This document shows, one piece after another, positions 18,763-28,951 of a stretch of 64,000 nt of DNA. The DNA comes from Candidatus Poribacteria bacterium. GTDB taxonomy: Bacteria; Poribacteria; WGA-4E; UBA9662. The translations under genes and the position numbers were made by a program. Where the stretch lies: the NCBI GenBank assembly GCA_002709695.1, contig PAQF01000034.1, positions 1 to 64,000 on the forward strand. Direction: 5' to 3'. The notes beneath the pieces are model-generated. The model saw only the letters and a list, made by a program, of their open reading frames with translations, was not told the DNA's origin and ran no database searches. Position 1 is the stretch's first letter; each line of letters starts with the position of its first letter.

Positions 18763-20295
18763 TTATAGTATATATTTGCTCAAGTCCTGATTTCGGACGA
18801 TATCTGATAATTCCCGATTTACGTACTCAGATGAAATTCTAATCTCTTTCTTTTCAAGATCTGGAGCCTCAAAAGAGACGTTTTCAAAGAGCTTTTCCAT
18901 AATTGTATGTAATCGGCGTGCGCCAATGTCTTCGATAGATTCATTGACCTGAAAAGCCAGCTCGGAGATACTTTCAATAGAATCATCCGTCATTTCAATC
19001 TCAATTCCCTCGGTTTTCATCATCGCAATATATTGTTTTGTCAATGCATTTTTAGGCTCAGTTAGAATGCGCTTCAGATCGGATTGATCTAAGCTTTGTA
19101 GTTCAACACGGATTGGAAAGCGTCCTTGCAATTCGGGAATCATATCAGCAGGTTTAGCAGTATGAAATGCTCCCGCTGCAATAAAAAGGATATGATCTGT
19201 TTTTACCATTCCATGCTTGGTCATTACATTACAACCTTCAACAATGGGCAATATGTCACGTTGAACCCCTTCACGAGAAACATCTGGGCCGGATGTAGAG
19301 GACGATTCCCGGCCAGCAATCTTATCGATTTCGTCTAGAAAAACAATACCCGAGTTTTCAACTCTACTAATGGCTTCATTGACAACTTTGTCCATATCAA
19401 TTAGTTTTTCAGCTTCTTCTTGAACCAAAATTTCTCGAGCTTCAGCAACAGTAACAAGTCGTTTTTTTGTTTGCTTCGGCATCATGCTTCCAAAGACATC
19501 CTTGAAGTTAATATCCATTTCTTCGATACCACTGGGAGAAAAAATCTCAATAAATGGCATAGTTCGATTTTTTACGTCTATTTCAATAGGTTTGTCTTCA
19601 AACTTTCCATCCTTCAACATCTGGCGGAATTTCTCCCGTGTTCGAGAATATCTTTCGCGCTCTGGATCAACTTTCGTTTCAAGTTGTCCTGTCTCCTGTA
19701 TAATATCTTCGGCTTGACTCTCTTCTTCCATTAAGAAATCGCTAATCTGAATTTCAAATTGGATTTCGTTCTCACCCTGATCCTCATCTACAGATTGACC
19801 CTCCGGTTCTTCTACAACTTGTTCTTTCTTCTCTGGACGTGTAGGTGGCGGTGGTATCAGGAAATCCAGTATGCGTTCTTCAACCAATTCAATTGCCTTT
19901 TCTCTTACGGATTCAGTTTGCTCGGACTTCACCATGTTAATTGATAGGTCACTGAGATCACGGATCATTGATTCAACATCACGGCCAACATAACCAACTT
20001 CTGTGTACTTTGAGGCTTCGACCTTAATAAACGGAGCATCAACTAGCCGAGCCAACCGACGAGCGATCTCTGTTTTTCCAACTCCCGTTGACCCTATCAT
20101 AATAATATTTTTAGGGGCAACTTCATCTTGCATATCAGCTTCCAACATTTGACGGCGCATTCGGTTGCGAAGTGCAATTGCTACTGAGCGTTTAGCTTCG
20201 CTTTGCCCAATAATATATTTGTCCAATTCTTCGACAATTTGCTTGGGTGTAAGTGTTTCTTGTAACTTGTTCTGGAAAGGTGAAGGCTTACTCAT
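18763..20295 (-). CDS. hslU: ATP-dependent protease ATPase subunit HslU
   Basis: A 510-residue AAA+ unfoldase of the HslVU (ClpYQ) protease. Domains: N-domain with [17 protein letters not shown], Walker A GSTGVGKT (68-75), [13 protein letters not shown] pore loop (GYVG), an acidic I-domain rich in E and Q (about residues 130-230), Walker [34 protein letters not shown], and sensor regions. The C-terminus ends LSKYIL, the tail that inserts into HslV pockets. The length is above the usual 440-470 because of an enlarged I-domain. It lies 36 bases downstream of hslV, in the standard order. Both the family and the pair are unambiguous. Confidence 0.98.
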   Translation of the reverse strand: MSKPSPFQNKLQETLTPKQIVEELDKYIIGQSEAKRSVAIALRNRMRRQMLEADMQDEVAPKNIIMIGSTGVGKTEIARRLARLVDAPFIKVEASKYTEVGYVGRDVESMIRDLSDLSINMVKSEQTESVREKAIELVEERILDFLIPPPPTRPEKKEQVVEEPEGQSVDEDQGENEIQFEIQISDFLMEEESQAEDIIQETGQLETKVDPERERYSRTREKFRQMLKDGKFEDKPIEIDVKNRTMPFIEIFSPSGIEEMDINFKDVFGSMMPKQTKKRLVTVAEAREILVQEEAEKLIDMDKVVNEAISRVENSGIVFLDEIDKIAGRESSSTSGPDVSREGVQRDILPIVEGCNVMTKHGMVKTDHILFIAAGAFHTAKPADMIPELQGRFPIRVELQSLDQSDLKRILTEPKNALTKQYIAMMKTEGIEIEMTDDSIESISELAFQVNESIEDIGARRLHTIMEKLFENVSFEAPDLEKKEIRISSEYVNRELSDIVRNQDLSKYIL

Positions 20296-20331
20296 AACCT
20301 ACACGGACCTCCAATTCACCTATTATTTGTT

Positions 20332-20883
20332 TTATTTTGTTAATTCTTCAACCTCAATTTGGTTGTTAGTATAGACGCAAATTTCGCTCGCAATCTTGAG
20401 CGATTCAGAGACAATTTCCACTGCACTCAACTTTGAATATTGTATCAAGGCCCTTGCTGAGGCTAGAGCAATATTCCCTCCAGACCCAATTGCCAAAACT
20501 CCGTCATCTGGTACTATTAGGTCTCCATTACCAGAAATCAAATAGGAGCTGTCAGCATCTGCAGCAATCATTAAAGCCTCCATACGTCTGAGGATGCGAT
20601 CTTGCCGCCATTCCTTGGCAAGTTCATGAACAGCTCTTTGTAAGTGCCTGTGCTGTTCTAATTTACTTTCTAGCATTTCGTATAGTGTCAGCCCATCTGA
20701 AGCTGATCCCGCAAAACCTATCAGCACTCGATCATCGTAGATTTTCCGTATCTTCTTAGCTCCGTGCTTAACGATGGTATCGCCAAGTGTTACCTGACCA
20801 TCACCGCCAATAGCGACACGACCATTCCTTCTAACTGTAATGATCGTTGTTGATTTAATTATCTTGTTCTTTTTATTATCCAA
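20332..20883 (-). CDS. hslV: ATP-dependent protease peptidase subunit HslV
   Basis: A 183-residue N-terminal-nucleophile peptidase. The TTG start at 20883 has AAGGGA 6 bases upstream. A predicted 11-residue propeptide ([11 protein letters not shown]) precedes the mature [10 protein letters not shown], so Thr12 is the expected nucleophile after self-processing. Further signatures are [54 protein letters not shown] and AIGSGGN. It forms the proteolytic dodecamer capped by HslU. It lies between the metallophosphatase gene (13 bases upstream) and hslU. Confidence 0.97.
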   Translation of the reverse strand: MDNKKNKIIKSTTIITVRRNGRVAIGGDGQVTLGDTIVKHGAKKIRKIYDDRVLIGFAGSASDGLTLYEMLESKLEQHRHLQRAVHELAKEWRQDRILRRMEALMIAADADSSYLISGNGDLIVPDDGVLAIGSGGNIALASARALIQYSKLSAVEIVSESLKIASEICVYTNNQIEVEELTK

Positions 20884-20896
20884 TTAGTTCCCTTTT

Positions 20897-21631
20897 CTAT
20901 TGTCCAATACCCAATCGGTTAGCATGCCAGCTTGGAAGTCCTTCTTCGCGGATTTTGTCCTGAGCACTACGAATGTCGTACTCAATTCGTTTCCAATAAA
21001 TCATTTTTTCATTGGTATCCAGAATTGCAATACTTGCCCGTGAATCGAGATCACGGGGTTGGCCCACTGCACCTGGATTAATCAGGTAACGCTTTTTCCT
21101 TGAAAGGGGATAGTAAAAATCGTTTTCTGGATATAGCGTCGAAACCTTGTTATCAATTGAATGCATTGCCGCAATATGTGTGTGTGCAAACAAGGTAATC
21201 CAATTCTGGGATTTCTGGAAGGCCTTTTTAATATCTCTGCGGTTTAAAATATAAACATTTCTCCTATATGGACTACAGTGTACGATTCCAATATTACCTT
21301 CAATCTTTACTAATCCATCATTGAATGCGGCTAAGTATCTTTTGTTGTCGGTCGTAACTTGCTGTTTCGTCCATAAAATGCTGTAGCGTGCTAGCGTCTG
21401 AAAATCGATTACTTGCGTGTTACGAACAACTACCCGATCATGGTTTCCACATACTGCAGTGTGTAAATTGATTGTTCTGAATAATTCAATAGTTTCGTTT
21501 GGTTGCGCTCCATACCCTACAAGATCTCCCAAGAAAATAGATCGATCAACTTTTTCCTGTTTGAGTACCAACAAGATAGCTTTTAAAGCCTCAAGATTTG
21601 CGTGAACATCAGCAAAAACACAGTAACGCAT
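20897..21631 (-). CDS. metallophosphoesterase (diadenosine-tetraphosphatase-like)
   Basis: A 244-residue calcineurin-like phosphoesterase with complete metal motifs: FADVHANLEAL (D8, H10), GDLVGYG (D36), CGNHD (N63, H64, D65), then VHCSP and LFAHTHIA. The 'GYG' after the second motif and the C-terminal NPGAVGQPRD are typical of the group annotated as diadenosine tetraphosphatase or general phosphodiesterases. Its stop is 13 bases from the hslV start, so it is the first gene of a three-gene operon with hslV and hslU. The reason for this pairing is unclear; a stress link is plausible. Confidence 0.9.
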   Translation of the reverse strand: MRYCVFADVHANLEALKAILLVLKQEKVDRSIFLGDLVGYGAQPNETIELFRTINLHTAVCGNHDRVVVRNTQVIDFQTLARYSILWTKQQVTTDNKRYLAAFNDGLVKIEGNIGIVHCSPYRRNVYILNRRDIKKAFQKSQNWITLFAHTHIAAMHSIDNKVSTLYPENDFYYPLSRKKRYLINPGAVGQPRDLDSRASIAILDTNEKMIYWKRIEYDIRSAQDKIREEGLPSWHANRLGIGQ

Positions 21632-22389
21632 GAAAATCCCAACTTTATATGCAATTTATTTTCCTTTTTCTCAAATCAATTTCAATACCATCGGCTCTGC
21701 ATAAATGGAAAATTTATTCAAATATGGAACTTGGTTTAAATATGGTATAAAGACGAAGAATAATAATTTTCGGTAGTTAGAACAAATTAATATGCTGGTG
21801 TGTATCGAACGAACTTTATTTTTATTGCTAGAAAAACAACTGTAGATCAAATAGCTCCAAAATATTAACAGGTTTGATTATAGCAGAACGTTTCAAGAGG
21901 TAGCAAGCCAAAGTAACTAGAAACCTAAATGTAAATTTGTAATTATTCTATCGTCAGTTAGACTTTAAAATATATTGATCAATTGCATTTACGTTGATAG
22001 AAGCGTATTTCAGAGTCATCGCCTGGTGGATAATACTCTTACCATTTGATTCAATAGGAGTAGGGTTGGCTGTGCCTGCATGATTTTGTAATTCATAGTT
22101 TTTGTATTCCTTAGCATAACATTCATAGTTTTTTTTACACAGCTCGGCCAGAAAACCCAAAGCGATTGTAAAACTTTCGAAAAAGTATCATTATAATTTT
22201 CACTTTTATTCTGTCTGATGAGGTTGTCTATCGTTGTGTCGAAGATTATGTTCTAGATATTGTGAGAATTCCGATTCAAAATTGAAATGAAGAACTAATT
22301 CGCTATTATCGTTTTCAAACCCAAAGGATCTATGCTACAATTTCTTAGTTTATAATAATATTCACTTATCAAACTTGCCGATTTTTCAG
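21632..22389. other. divergent intergenic region, 758 bases
   Basis: AT-rich space between the leftward metallophosphatase operon and rightward mraY. A minus-strand frame at 21954-22160 lacks a ribosome binding site and any family pattern, so I do not call it. TATAAT sequences occur near 22351 ahead of mraY, without a good -35. No structured RNA is recognised. Confidence 0.45.
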
Positions 22390-23490
22390 ATGGTTTATTA
22401 CTTTTTCTTTGAAGTCCTAAGAGAATATTTTCCTCCACTCAATGTCTTCCGTTATATTAGTTTCAGAGCAATTTACGCGACTATTACAGCTCTTGGCATA
22501 TCACTTGTTTTTGGCCCATTCGTCATTCGTAAATTAAAACAGTTTAAGATTAAGCAATTTATACGCGACGATGGTCCTAAAACGCATCAAGGAAAAGCTG
22601 GAACGCCTACAATGGGAGGGATCTTAATTCTTATGTCGATCCTAATCTCGGTGTTATTGTGGTCACGGTTGAACCAACCTTCGACACTTCTGTTACTCCT
22701 CAGCACCTTATGGTTTGGATTGCTCGGTTTCATAGATGATTACCAAAAGGTTGCCCGAAAACAGTCATTGGGACTAAGTGTAAAGCAGAAGATTTTTTTG
22801 CAGTTATTTGGAGCATTATTAATAGCTACTTATCTTTATTTTACAGATAGCTTATCAAGTAAAGATACTCCTAATACTGCCTTGGTTTTCCCCTTTTTCA
22901 AGAACTTTCGGCCGGATATTGGAATTTTATATATACCTTTCGCATCTGTTGTGATCGTTGGAGCTTCTAACGCTGTTAACTTAACAGATGGGTTGGACGG
23001 TTTAGCTATTGGATGCGTCATCTTTGTAGCAACTACGTTTGGAGTACTTAGCTACCTGACAAGTCATCAAAAGTTAGCAGATTATTTAGATATTGTCCAT
23101 CTCTCGGGGAATGGAGAAGCTTCAACTATCTTTTGTGCAGCACTCATTGGTTCTGGACTTGGGTTTTTATGGTACAATTGCCATCCTGCACAGATTTTTA
23201 TGGGAGATACTGGGTCACTGGCACTTGGCGGTGTAATTGGTACTATTGCACTGTTAATAAAGCAAGAGATTTTGCTTGTTATTGTTGGGGGAATATTTGT
23301 CGCTGAAGCACTTTCAGTTATTCTACAAGTTGGCTCATTTAAAATTCGCGGCAAGAGAATTTTTAAGATGGCTCCATTACACCACCACTTTGAGCAAATT
23401 GGCTGGAAAGAAACACAAGTTGTTAACAGATTTTGGATTATTGCATTGATTTTGATGTTAATTGCACTCAGCACCCTGAAAACCAGGTAA
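22390..23490 (+). CDS. mraY: phospho-N-acetylmuramoyl-pentapeptide-transferase
   Basis: A 366-residue integral membrane enzyme that makes lipid I from UDP-MurNAc-pentapeptide and undecaprenyl phosphate. I place the start at the ATG at 22390, because VYYFFFEVLREYFPPLNVFR aligns with known MraY N-termini, rather than the TTG at 22375. Motifs: DDGPKTHQGKAGTPTMGG, FIDDYQKV (aspartates), NAVNLTDGLDGLAIG, FMGDTGSLALGG and PLHHHFE, all intact; about ten membrane helices. It is not within a dcw/mur cluster: the next genes are maf and a PpiD-like gene. The next gene starts 106 bases later on the same strand. Confidence 0.97.
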   Translation: MVYYFFFEVLREYFPPLNVFRYISFRAIYATITALGISLVFGPFVIRKLKQFKIKQFIRDDGPKTHQGKAGTPTMGGILILMSILISVLLWSRLNQPSTLLLLLSTLWFGLLGFIDDYQKVARKQSLGLSVKQKIFLQLFGALLIATYLYFTDSLSSKDTPNTALVFPFFKNFRPDIGILYIPFASVVIVGASNAVNLTDGLDGLAIGCVIFVATTFGVLSYLTSHQKLADYLDIVHLSGNGEASTIFCAALIGSGLGFLWYNCHPAQIFMGDTGSLALGGVIGTIALLIKQEILLVIVGGIFVAEALSVILQVGSFKIRGKRIFKMAPLHHHFEQIGWKETQVVNRFWIIALILMLIALSTLKTR

Positions 23491-23596
23491 GAGGTTCAAG
23501 ATCCATTGCGATGGAAGTGTGGAAAGAAACGTTTAGGTTGAGAATCTGTGTGATTCAATTTGTATACACTTCAGCCGAGCCTAGGAACAAAAACTA

Positions 23597-24190
23597 ATGA
23601 TAAATGATGTGTTGAAAGGCAAGATTCCAAATATTGTTCTTGCATCTGCTTCACCTCGCAGAGCAGAATTGTTGCGCCAGATTGGACTTGAATTCCGGGT
23701 TTTACCAAGCCAAATTAACGAACCGGATATTAAGAATCATCCTATTGAGGCTGTTAAACACATTGCTTACCAAAAAGCAGAGGTTGTTGCTGATCAATTG
23801 GAATCAGGGTTGGTCATTGGTGCTGACACCACGGTGGTCGCAAATCAAGCAATAATTGGAAAGCCTGCCAGCTACCAGCAAGCAGTTGATTCGTTGCAGA
23901 AATTGAGCGGATGTCGTCATCAAGTAATGACTGGAGTTGCTTTGATCGATGTTAGTCAGAAAACTGAAATGGTATGGTCAGAGACAACTTCAGTTTTTTT
24001 TCGCCAACTACACAATGAAGAAATAGAAGCGTATGTGGCAAACGGTGAAGCAAATGACAAAGCTGGTGCCTATGGGATTCAGGGGGAAGCTGCTACTTTT
24101 GTTAACAGAATCGAAGGTTGCTACTTCAACGTAGTTGGATTACCACTAGCCAGTTTAACTGAGAATTTATACCAGATTTATTGGTCATAA
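23597..24190 (+). CDS. maf: Maf-type nucleotide pyrophosphatase (YhdE-like)
   Basis: A 197-residue house-cleaning nucleotide pyrophosphatase that hydrolyses non-canonical or excess NTPs (dTTP/UTP in the YhdE group). Signatures: LASASPRRAELL (15-26), VIGADTTVV with catalytic Asp, GKPASYQQAVDSL, SGCRHQVMTGVAL, NDKAGAYGIQGEAATFV, EGCYFNVVGLPL. The length is typical. Its stop lies 2 bases from the end of the convergent PpiD-like gene. Confidence 0.95.
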   Translation: MINDVLKGKIPNIVLASASPRRAELLRQIGLEFRVLPSQINEPDIKNHPIEAVKHIAYQKAEVVADQLESGLVIGADTTVVANQAIIGKPASYQQAVDSLQKLSGCRHQVMTGVALIDVSQKTEMVWSETTSVFFRQLHNEEIEAYVANGEANDKAGAYGIQGEAATFVNRIEGCYFNVVGLPLASLTENLYQIYWS

Positions 24191-24192
24191 TT

Positions 24193-26142
24193 TTACAATC
24201 TCTCATCTTTTACCTCGATTTGTTGACGCATAGCACTATACCAATTATTATAGGTACTGTTTTTCTTAGATTGGAGTAAGGACTTTCGTACTTTTAGTTG
24301 CTCTCTGATTTCATTTTTTAGTTTCCCGATGTCCGGTTCATCAATCTCTGTCAGTTGAATGATAAAGCAATCACTGCTTCCCTGTATTGGCCCACGAATT
24401 TCGTTTGATTTCATTTGAAAAGCGCTAAACATAGCTTCCTTTGACGACCCCATGTTTGAGATGTAATCGCTGGTAGCAGAAAGGGAGAATAGTCCGCTTT
24501 CTTTAACTTCTAAATTTTGTCGTGATAAACCTTCTGGAGCTATGTATCTACTTACTAAATCATCAAGGGATTCACTTTCAGTCAATTGGTTGAACAATTT
24601 ATTGGCATCTTTCAGTGCTAGCTCTTTTGCCTTCTCACTTTTTAAATCGTCGACAACTTTATCCTTAACGTTTTCAAAAGAAGGGATACCTTCAATTTTC
24701 TTATCAATCACTGTAGCAATGAAATAGGCTTCAAGTTCCCTTGACCCAGAACTTTTTTTTACTTCTATCAAATCGACACTTCCAACTTCTACATCGAAGA
24801 CTTTTTCCAATAGATCTCCGTAGGTCCATTTTGACCCCACATTTGGGATTGTACTATCATCTTGGGAAAAAAAACCAGTTTCTTCTACCGTTAGCTTTAA
24901 CTTCGCATATAACTCATTTTCGATCGCTCCATCATAACCATCCATATCAACATCAAATTCCAGTTCTTCCGCAATTTGCTTCGCTTCTGAACTTCCTGTG
25001 ATTTTGACCAATTTATCCTTGATATCCTTTTTTACTTCAATGAAAGTTTGCGGTTCGCTTTTTTTATCTTCAAGTTTTATGATATGATAACCAAATTCTG
25101 ATTCCACTAAGTCACTAACTTCTCCAACTTCAAGCTCATCAAAGCATGCGCGTTCAAACGAAGGCACCATTTTCCCACGTTCAAAATAACCAAGTGAGCC
25201 TCCATTTGTTTTTGAAGGACCTTCAGAGTACTCTTTGGCGAGATCCGCGAACTGTTTATTTTCGTCAATTGCTTTTCTTATAGTAGCTAATAGCTCTACT
25301 GCCTCTGTTTTAATTTCCAATTTCTTTTTTTCATTAGCGCCCTCGGGAATTTTTTTGAGGATATGGCTAGCTTTAACTGAGGTTACTTCTGAATACCGAT
25401 TTCTATTATCATCATAATATGTTCTAACATCATCATCTGACACAAAATCCTGTGGAGATATCTTAACGAATTTCAGATTAATTTGATCTTTTTTTGCGTA
25501 TTTTTCCTTATTTTGTTCGAAATGTGCTTTGGCTTCTTCATCAGCAACTTCCACCGTGTTATTATAATCAGAATTTCGGAACTGAATGAATTTCAATTTC
25601 GCCTTATGATTTTGACGACGGTACTCATTTTCGATTTCTAAATCTGTAACCAACTCCAGTGCCTGAATTTTGTCTCTTAACATCGATTCACTCAACTGGC
25701 CACGGATTTGATCACGATATATAGTGGCATTACCCGAGTTCGCATAAAGATTGTACGTTGATAGCCAGTTCGAATCACTTTGGATGTGGCGATCTACTTC
25801 TGAGTCATCAAGCGTGGCATTTTGGCGTAATACTTCCATTCTTACAAGCTGATCCTTGACTTGATTTTCTACTGTTTCTCTATCAGGCAAAGTTCCACTT
25901 TGGTTTTGTTGCTCATAATAACGGGTGACGTTTGAAACGTAGTCTTCGAAAGCCCGCCGCGTAATCTTTGTCTCACCAATAGTCAGCACGGTTTCTTCCC
26001 CTAGGTTGCCTGTGCGCCCAAATAATCCATCAAGAACGTTGAAGCTACTGTCGAGAAGTAAAACCGACCCTCCTAGGAAGAGAACGGTCACTGCTACTAA
26101 GAAAAATTGGGCAATACCTTTTTGCCTTAGAAAAAGAATCAT
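24193..26142 (-). CDS. SurA/PpiD-like peptidylprolyl isomerase foldase
   Basis: A 649-residue inner-membrane-anchored periplasmic chaperone. One N-terminal membrane helix (IAQFFLVAVTVLFLGGSVLL) is followed by a SurA-N-like helical region (about 50-200), and a parvulin domain at roughly 250-370 (VKASHILKKI, GGSLGYFERGKMVPSFERAC, VESEFGYHIIKLEDK). A second, poorly conserved parvulin-like region follows near 440-620, as in PpiD. It would assist outer-membrane or secreted proteins leaving the Sec translocon, implying a diderm cell. GGGAG precedes the ATG. Confidence 0.9.
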   Translation of the reverse strand: MILFLRQKGIAQFFLVAVTVLFLGGSVLLLDSSFNVLDGLFGRTGNLGEETVLTIGETKITRRAFEDYVSNVTRYYEQQNQSGTLPDRETVENQVKDQLVRMEVLRQNATLDDSEVDRHIQSDSNWLSTYNLYANSGNATIYRDQIRGQLSESMLRDKIQALELVTDLEIENEYRRQNHKAKLKFIQFRNSDYNNTVEVADEEAKAHFEQNKEKYAKKDQINLKFVKISPQDFVSDDDVRTYYDDNRNRYSEVTSVKASHILKKIPEGANEKKKLEIKTEAVELLATIRKAIDENKQFADLAKEYSEGPSKTNGGSLGYFERGKMVPSFERACFDELEVGEVSDLVESEFGYHIIKLEDKKSEPQTFIEVKKDIKDKLVKITGSSEAKQIAEELEFDVDMDGYDGAIENELYAKLKLTVEETGFFSQDDSTIPNVGSKWTYGDLLEKVFDVEVGSVDLIEVKKSSGSRELEAYFIATVIDKKIEGIPSFENVKDKVVDDLKSEKAKELALKDANKLFNQLTESESLDDLVSRYIAPEGLSRQNLEVKESGLFSLSATSDYISNMGSSKEAMFSAFQMKSNEIRGPIQGSSDCFIIQLTEIDEPDIGKLKNEIREQLKVRKSLLQSKKNSTYNNWYSAMRQQIEVKDERL

Positions 26143-26466
26143 TTAAATTTCGCTCCCAATTGGTATTGTCTTGAAACTTGATTTTAAATTACTTCATATA
26201 TTTTGGGTTGAGCTAAGGGTAATTTCGAATAGTTAGTTGAATCCAAAGAAAAATAAATATAGTATGTAAATCCAGTAGATTGATTTACTCTATGACTTCA
26301 AACAAGCTATGATAGCATTAAGGAATTGAGCTTTTCAACTCAAAACATCATCCTGAACATAATCAGATCTGATAGTGAATGAGTAAATAGTAATGTTCTT
26401 GAACAGTGTTAACACTAAGCGTATAATCACTAAAAGTAAGTTTTAAGAATTGTGAAAGGTGTTGGA
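26143..26466. other. divergent intergenic region
   Basis: 324 AT-rich bases between the leftward PpiD-like gene and the rightward dehydrogenase. It holds the well-formed promoter at 26399-26427; nothing else is supported. Confidence 0.5.
26399..26427 (+). promoter_or_regulatory. sigma-70 type promoter for D-2-hydroxyacid dehydrogenase
   Basis: TTGAAC (26399-26404), a 17-base spacer and a consensus TATAAT (26422-26427). The predicted start, near 26434, gives a leader of about 33 bases before the ATG at 26467. This is one of the best promoter matches in the window. Confidence 0.7.
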
Positions 26467-27411
26467 ATGAAAATCGTAGTTTACGATCGGTTGGAAGATG
26501 ATCTACAGCAGATGATCCAAAAAGCCGCAGATGGTTATACCGTGGTCTTTCCAGAATCTGAAGAAGCCTTGAGGGAAACTGGGTTTGATGCAGAAATTTT
26601 CTATGGATTTTGCCACGAAAGGATCTTCCAATTTCTACCCAGTCTTAAATGGATCCAGTCCTCTAGTGCAGGGATGGATAATCATTTGTATCCTGCACTC
26701 CGAGATAGTAAGGTTCTATTAACTAATGCCGCAGGGTTGTACGGTTCTCACGTCGCTGATCAGGGTTTTGCCCTGCTACTTGGCTTAACTCGAGGTATAC
26801 AACATTTTGTCCGTAACCAAGACCAAAAAGTATGGGGAGGGAGTAAATCCCCAATGGTTGAAATTGGTGGTTTAACCATCGGAATCGTTGGTATGGGTGG
26901 AATAGGACAATATATGGCTAGTCGTGCCAAAGGCTTTGATATGTATGTCATTTCCGTAGATGCTTATAGGGATGATAGACCGAATTTGGTTGATGAACTG
27001 ATGTCGATAGAACAACTTCCGGATTTGATGTGCAGATCTGATGTAGTGATGATAGCATGTCCTTTGACGGATGAAACACGCGGCTTGATTAATGCTGAAA
27101 ATCTGGATCAAATGAAACCAACAGCTTATTTGATCAACGTTGCGCGTGGTCCAATAGTAGATGAGGTAGCACTGGTTGATGTTTTGCAACAAAGGAAAAT
27201 CGCTGGAGCAGGGCTTGATGTTACCGAAATGGAACCACTTTCTGAAGAAAGCCCATTGTGGGAATTGGATAATGTGATTCTTACTCCACATGCCGCTGGA
27301 GGTTCGCAACATCGGCCTCGCCGGACGGTTGAGTTCTTTTGTCAGAATTTAAAGAAGTATTTTAATAAAAAACCGTTGGAAAACTTAGTTGACAAACGGT
27401 TGGGATTCTAA
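26467..27411 (+). CDS. D-2-hydroxyacid dehydrogenase (NAD-binding)
   Basis: A 314-residue enzyme of the D-isomer 2-hydroxyacid dehydrogenase family. The ATG at 26467 follows AAAGGTG; the GTG at 26452 is the alternative. The Rossmann motif is GIVGMGGIGQYMASRAKGFD. Catalytic residues: Arg in NVARGPIVDE, Glu in VTEMEPLSEESPLW and His in TPHAAGGSQ. The short N-terminal substrate domain (FCHERIFQFLPSLKWIQSSS) fits the glyoxylate/hydroxypyruvate reductase-like group. The exact substrate is unknown. It has its own promoter. Confidence 0.93.
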   Translation: MKIVVYDRLEDDLQQMIQKAADGYTVVFPESEEALRETGFDAEIFYGFCHERIFQFLPSLKWIQSSSAGMDNHLYPALRDSKVLLTNAAGLYGSHVADQGFALLLGLTRGIQHFVRNQDQKVWGGSKSPMVEIGGLTIGIVGMGGIGQYMASRAKGFDMYVISVDAYRDDRPNLVDELMSIEQLPDLMCRSDVVMIACPLTDETRGLINAENLDQMKPTAYLINVARGPIVDEVALVDVLQQRKIAGAGLDVTEMEPLSEESPLWELDNVILTPHAAGGSQHRPRRTVEFFCQNLKKYFNKKPLENLVDKRLGF

Positions 27412-27584
27412 AATGTATTATAATCCCTCAAATTTGGTTTGCTACATTTATATTGCATAATGAAAATTGGTAATTTTTCCTAATTTAACCAATCTTTCTT
27501 GCAAGAATTGTTTAGTTGCTAGTCCTTAAATTATCCTTTCATTGCGGCCTTCAAGATGTTCTACTTTATTCACCCAAGTTTAAA

Positions 27585-27902
27585 CTAGCTTTTCATTTTT
27601 TTAGCTGCTGCTTGAGCCATTGCCTCCTCCGCTTCGGTGATCATTCCCTTTCGTTGGTAGAACATAGACAGACTACTGTAAGCTAAGCTATCATCGGGAT
27701 TAAGATCTATAGCGTTTTTGACCGCTTCAATGGCACCATCATAATTTTGTATTCGTTCATATGAATGTGCCAAACCCATATGTCCTTCGATGTAATCTGG
27801 ATGTTCTTGGGTTATATCAAGAAAAACTTTAATTGCCTCTTCCAGTTTATTTTGTGCAAACAGGGTCAAAGCTTGATCATACAGTTCTTCTTTAGATTCC
27901 AT
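27585..27902 (-). CDS. small tetratricopeptide-repeat protein
   Basis: A 105-residue protein made of about three TPR motifs: KEELYDQALTLFAQNKLEEA, HPDYIEGHMGLAHSYERIQN, and PDDSLAYSSLSMFYQRKGM. It has no signal peptide and no other domain, so it is probably a cytoplasmic protein-interaction adaptor. AGGGGG lies 5 bases upstream of the ATG. It is monocistronic; its partner is unknown. Confidence 0.85.
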   Translation of the reverse strand: MESKEELYDQALTLFAQNKLEEAIKVFLDITQEHPDYIEGHMGLAHSYERIQNYDGAIEAVKNAIDLNPDDSLAYSSLSMFYQRKGMITEAEEAMAQAAAKKMKS

Positions 27903-28132
27903 TTGGTCCCCCTATTAGTTATCATTAAATTTTGGTGCTAAACGTATCACAGAACATAATTGCTGGTAAAGAAATGGAGTAGTTTCCTGCCAATTTATGC
28001 TTTTTGTTTCCAGTCTTTAAAGGTAACCTTCGTGTAGTTGAGTTAGGAGAATTCAACATAGCAATTCGAGTTAGATTTCCTTCACTAAGTCTCTAAATAC
28101 TACCTCTTTCTGTTACAATTAAAATTCAAAGT

Positions 28133-28861
28133 TTAGTTAGATGTTTTTTGCCACCACTGACTGAGAGCATCTTTTGGTGAGAAACCCAGAAGACGTTTGG
28201 CTTTCTCATTAGAGAATTTTTGGTGTGGCAAATTAGTAAAAATGTTAAAAATTTCACATTTGGATGGTAAATTGGATAGGCTTGTTTCTAACCCCAACCG
28301 GAAAGCCTCAGCTGCATCGTTCCAAGAAATGGAAAAAGGCGTTAAATCAGCTCCTACTAATGGTTGATTTGGATCACGGAAACTATAAAACAGGTAACAA
28401 AGTACATATATATCATTACCTTCTGTGAATACCTTACAGATTTCCTGACCTAGTGATTTGGTCAAAGCGTAAAGATTTGTCCCAGGTTGTGGTGGAATAT
28501 CAGGATTGAGTTCGTAATCAAAAGTTTCGTATGTTCGGCCTGCTAAAACGAAATGAGGTCCTGTATTTATGACTCGATTGATACTGTGAGTAACAGCAGC
28601 CTGCATCATATTATAGCTGCCTCGTGTGCTGACATCAAAGGCTAGTCTTCGGTCTTCGCGCAAAACAGAGAGATTGATAATTGCGTCCATTCCTTCTGCA
28701 GCTCGAACGACCTGTTCTTGTACAGATACGTCCACCAACATAAATTCGTGTTTTGTTTTCATCGGTGATACATCAGTCAAGCGCAAATGGTAACTAGATT
28801 CTAAGGTTTTTACAACGTGAGGTCCCAAATTGCCTTTTGCTCCTAGAATTAAGACTTTCAT
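28133..28861 (-). CDS. NAD(P)-dependent epimerase/dehydratase (extended SDR)
   Basis: A 242-residue short extended-SDR protein. The dinucleotide motif is GAKGNLG (7-13) and the catalytic pair appears in LYALTKSLGQEI (Tyr-x-x-x-Lys). It is clearly paralogous to the protein at 59383-60108: AEGMDAIIN, KLAFDVST-like, and TKSLGQEICK are shared. The C-terminus (KFSNEKAKRLLGFSPKDAL) fits sugar epimerases. The substrate is unknown; these proteins often act on nucleotide sugars or uronic acids. Confidence 0.85.
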   Translation of the reverse strand: MKVLILGAKGNLGPHVVKTLESSYHLRLTDVSPMKTKHEFMLVDVSVQEQVVRAAEGMDAIINLSVLREDRRLAFDVSTRGSYNMMQAAVTHSINRVINTGPHFVLAGRTYETFDYELNPDIPPQPGTNLYALTKSLGQEICKVFTEGNDIYVLCYLFYSFRDPNQPLVGADLTPFSISWNDAAEAFRLGLETSLSNLPSKCEIFNIFTNLPHQKFSNEKAKRLLGFSPKDALSQWWQKTSN

Positions 28862-28951
28862 AATTTAAATTTCCGTGACATTGAAGATCTGATTTTTTCT
28901 AAATCTAATATTCTAATTGTATTTGCTCCTGCTTCTCTCTAGGTGAAGCAT

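Noticed and set aside
21954-22160. Minus-strand 68-codon frame between the metallophosphatase and mraY
   Set aside because: No ribosome binding site, no family pattern, composition like AT-rich spacer.
27496-27507. 12-bp perfect palindrome TTCTTGCAAGAA between convergent genes
   Set aside because: Too short and isolated to be called an operator; could be part of a weak terminator, but no T-run follows.
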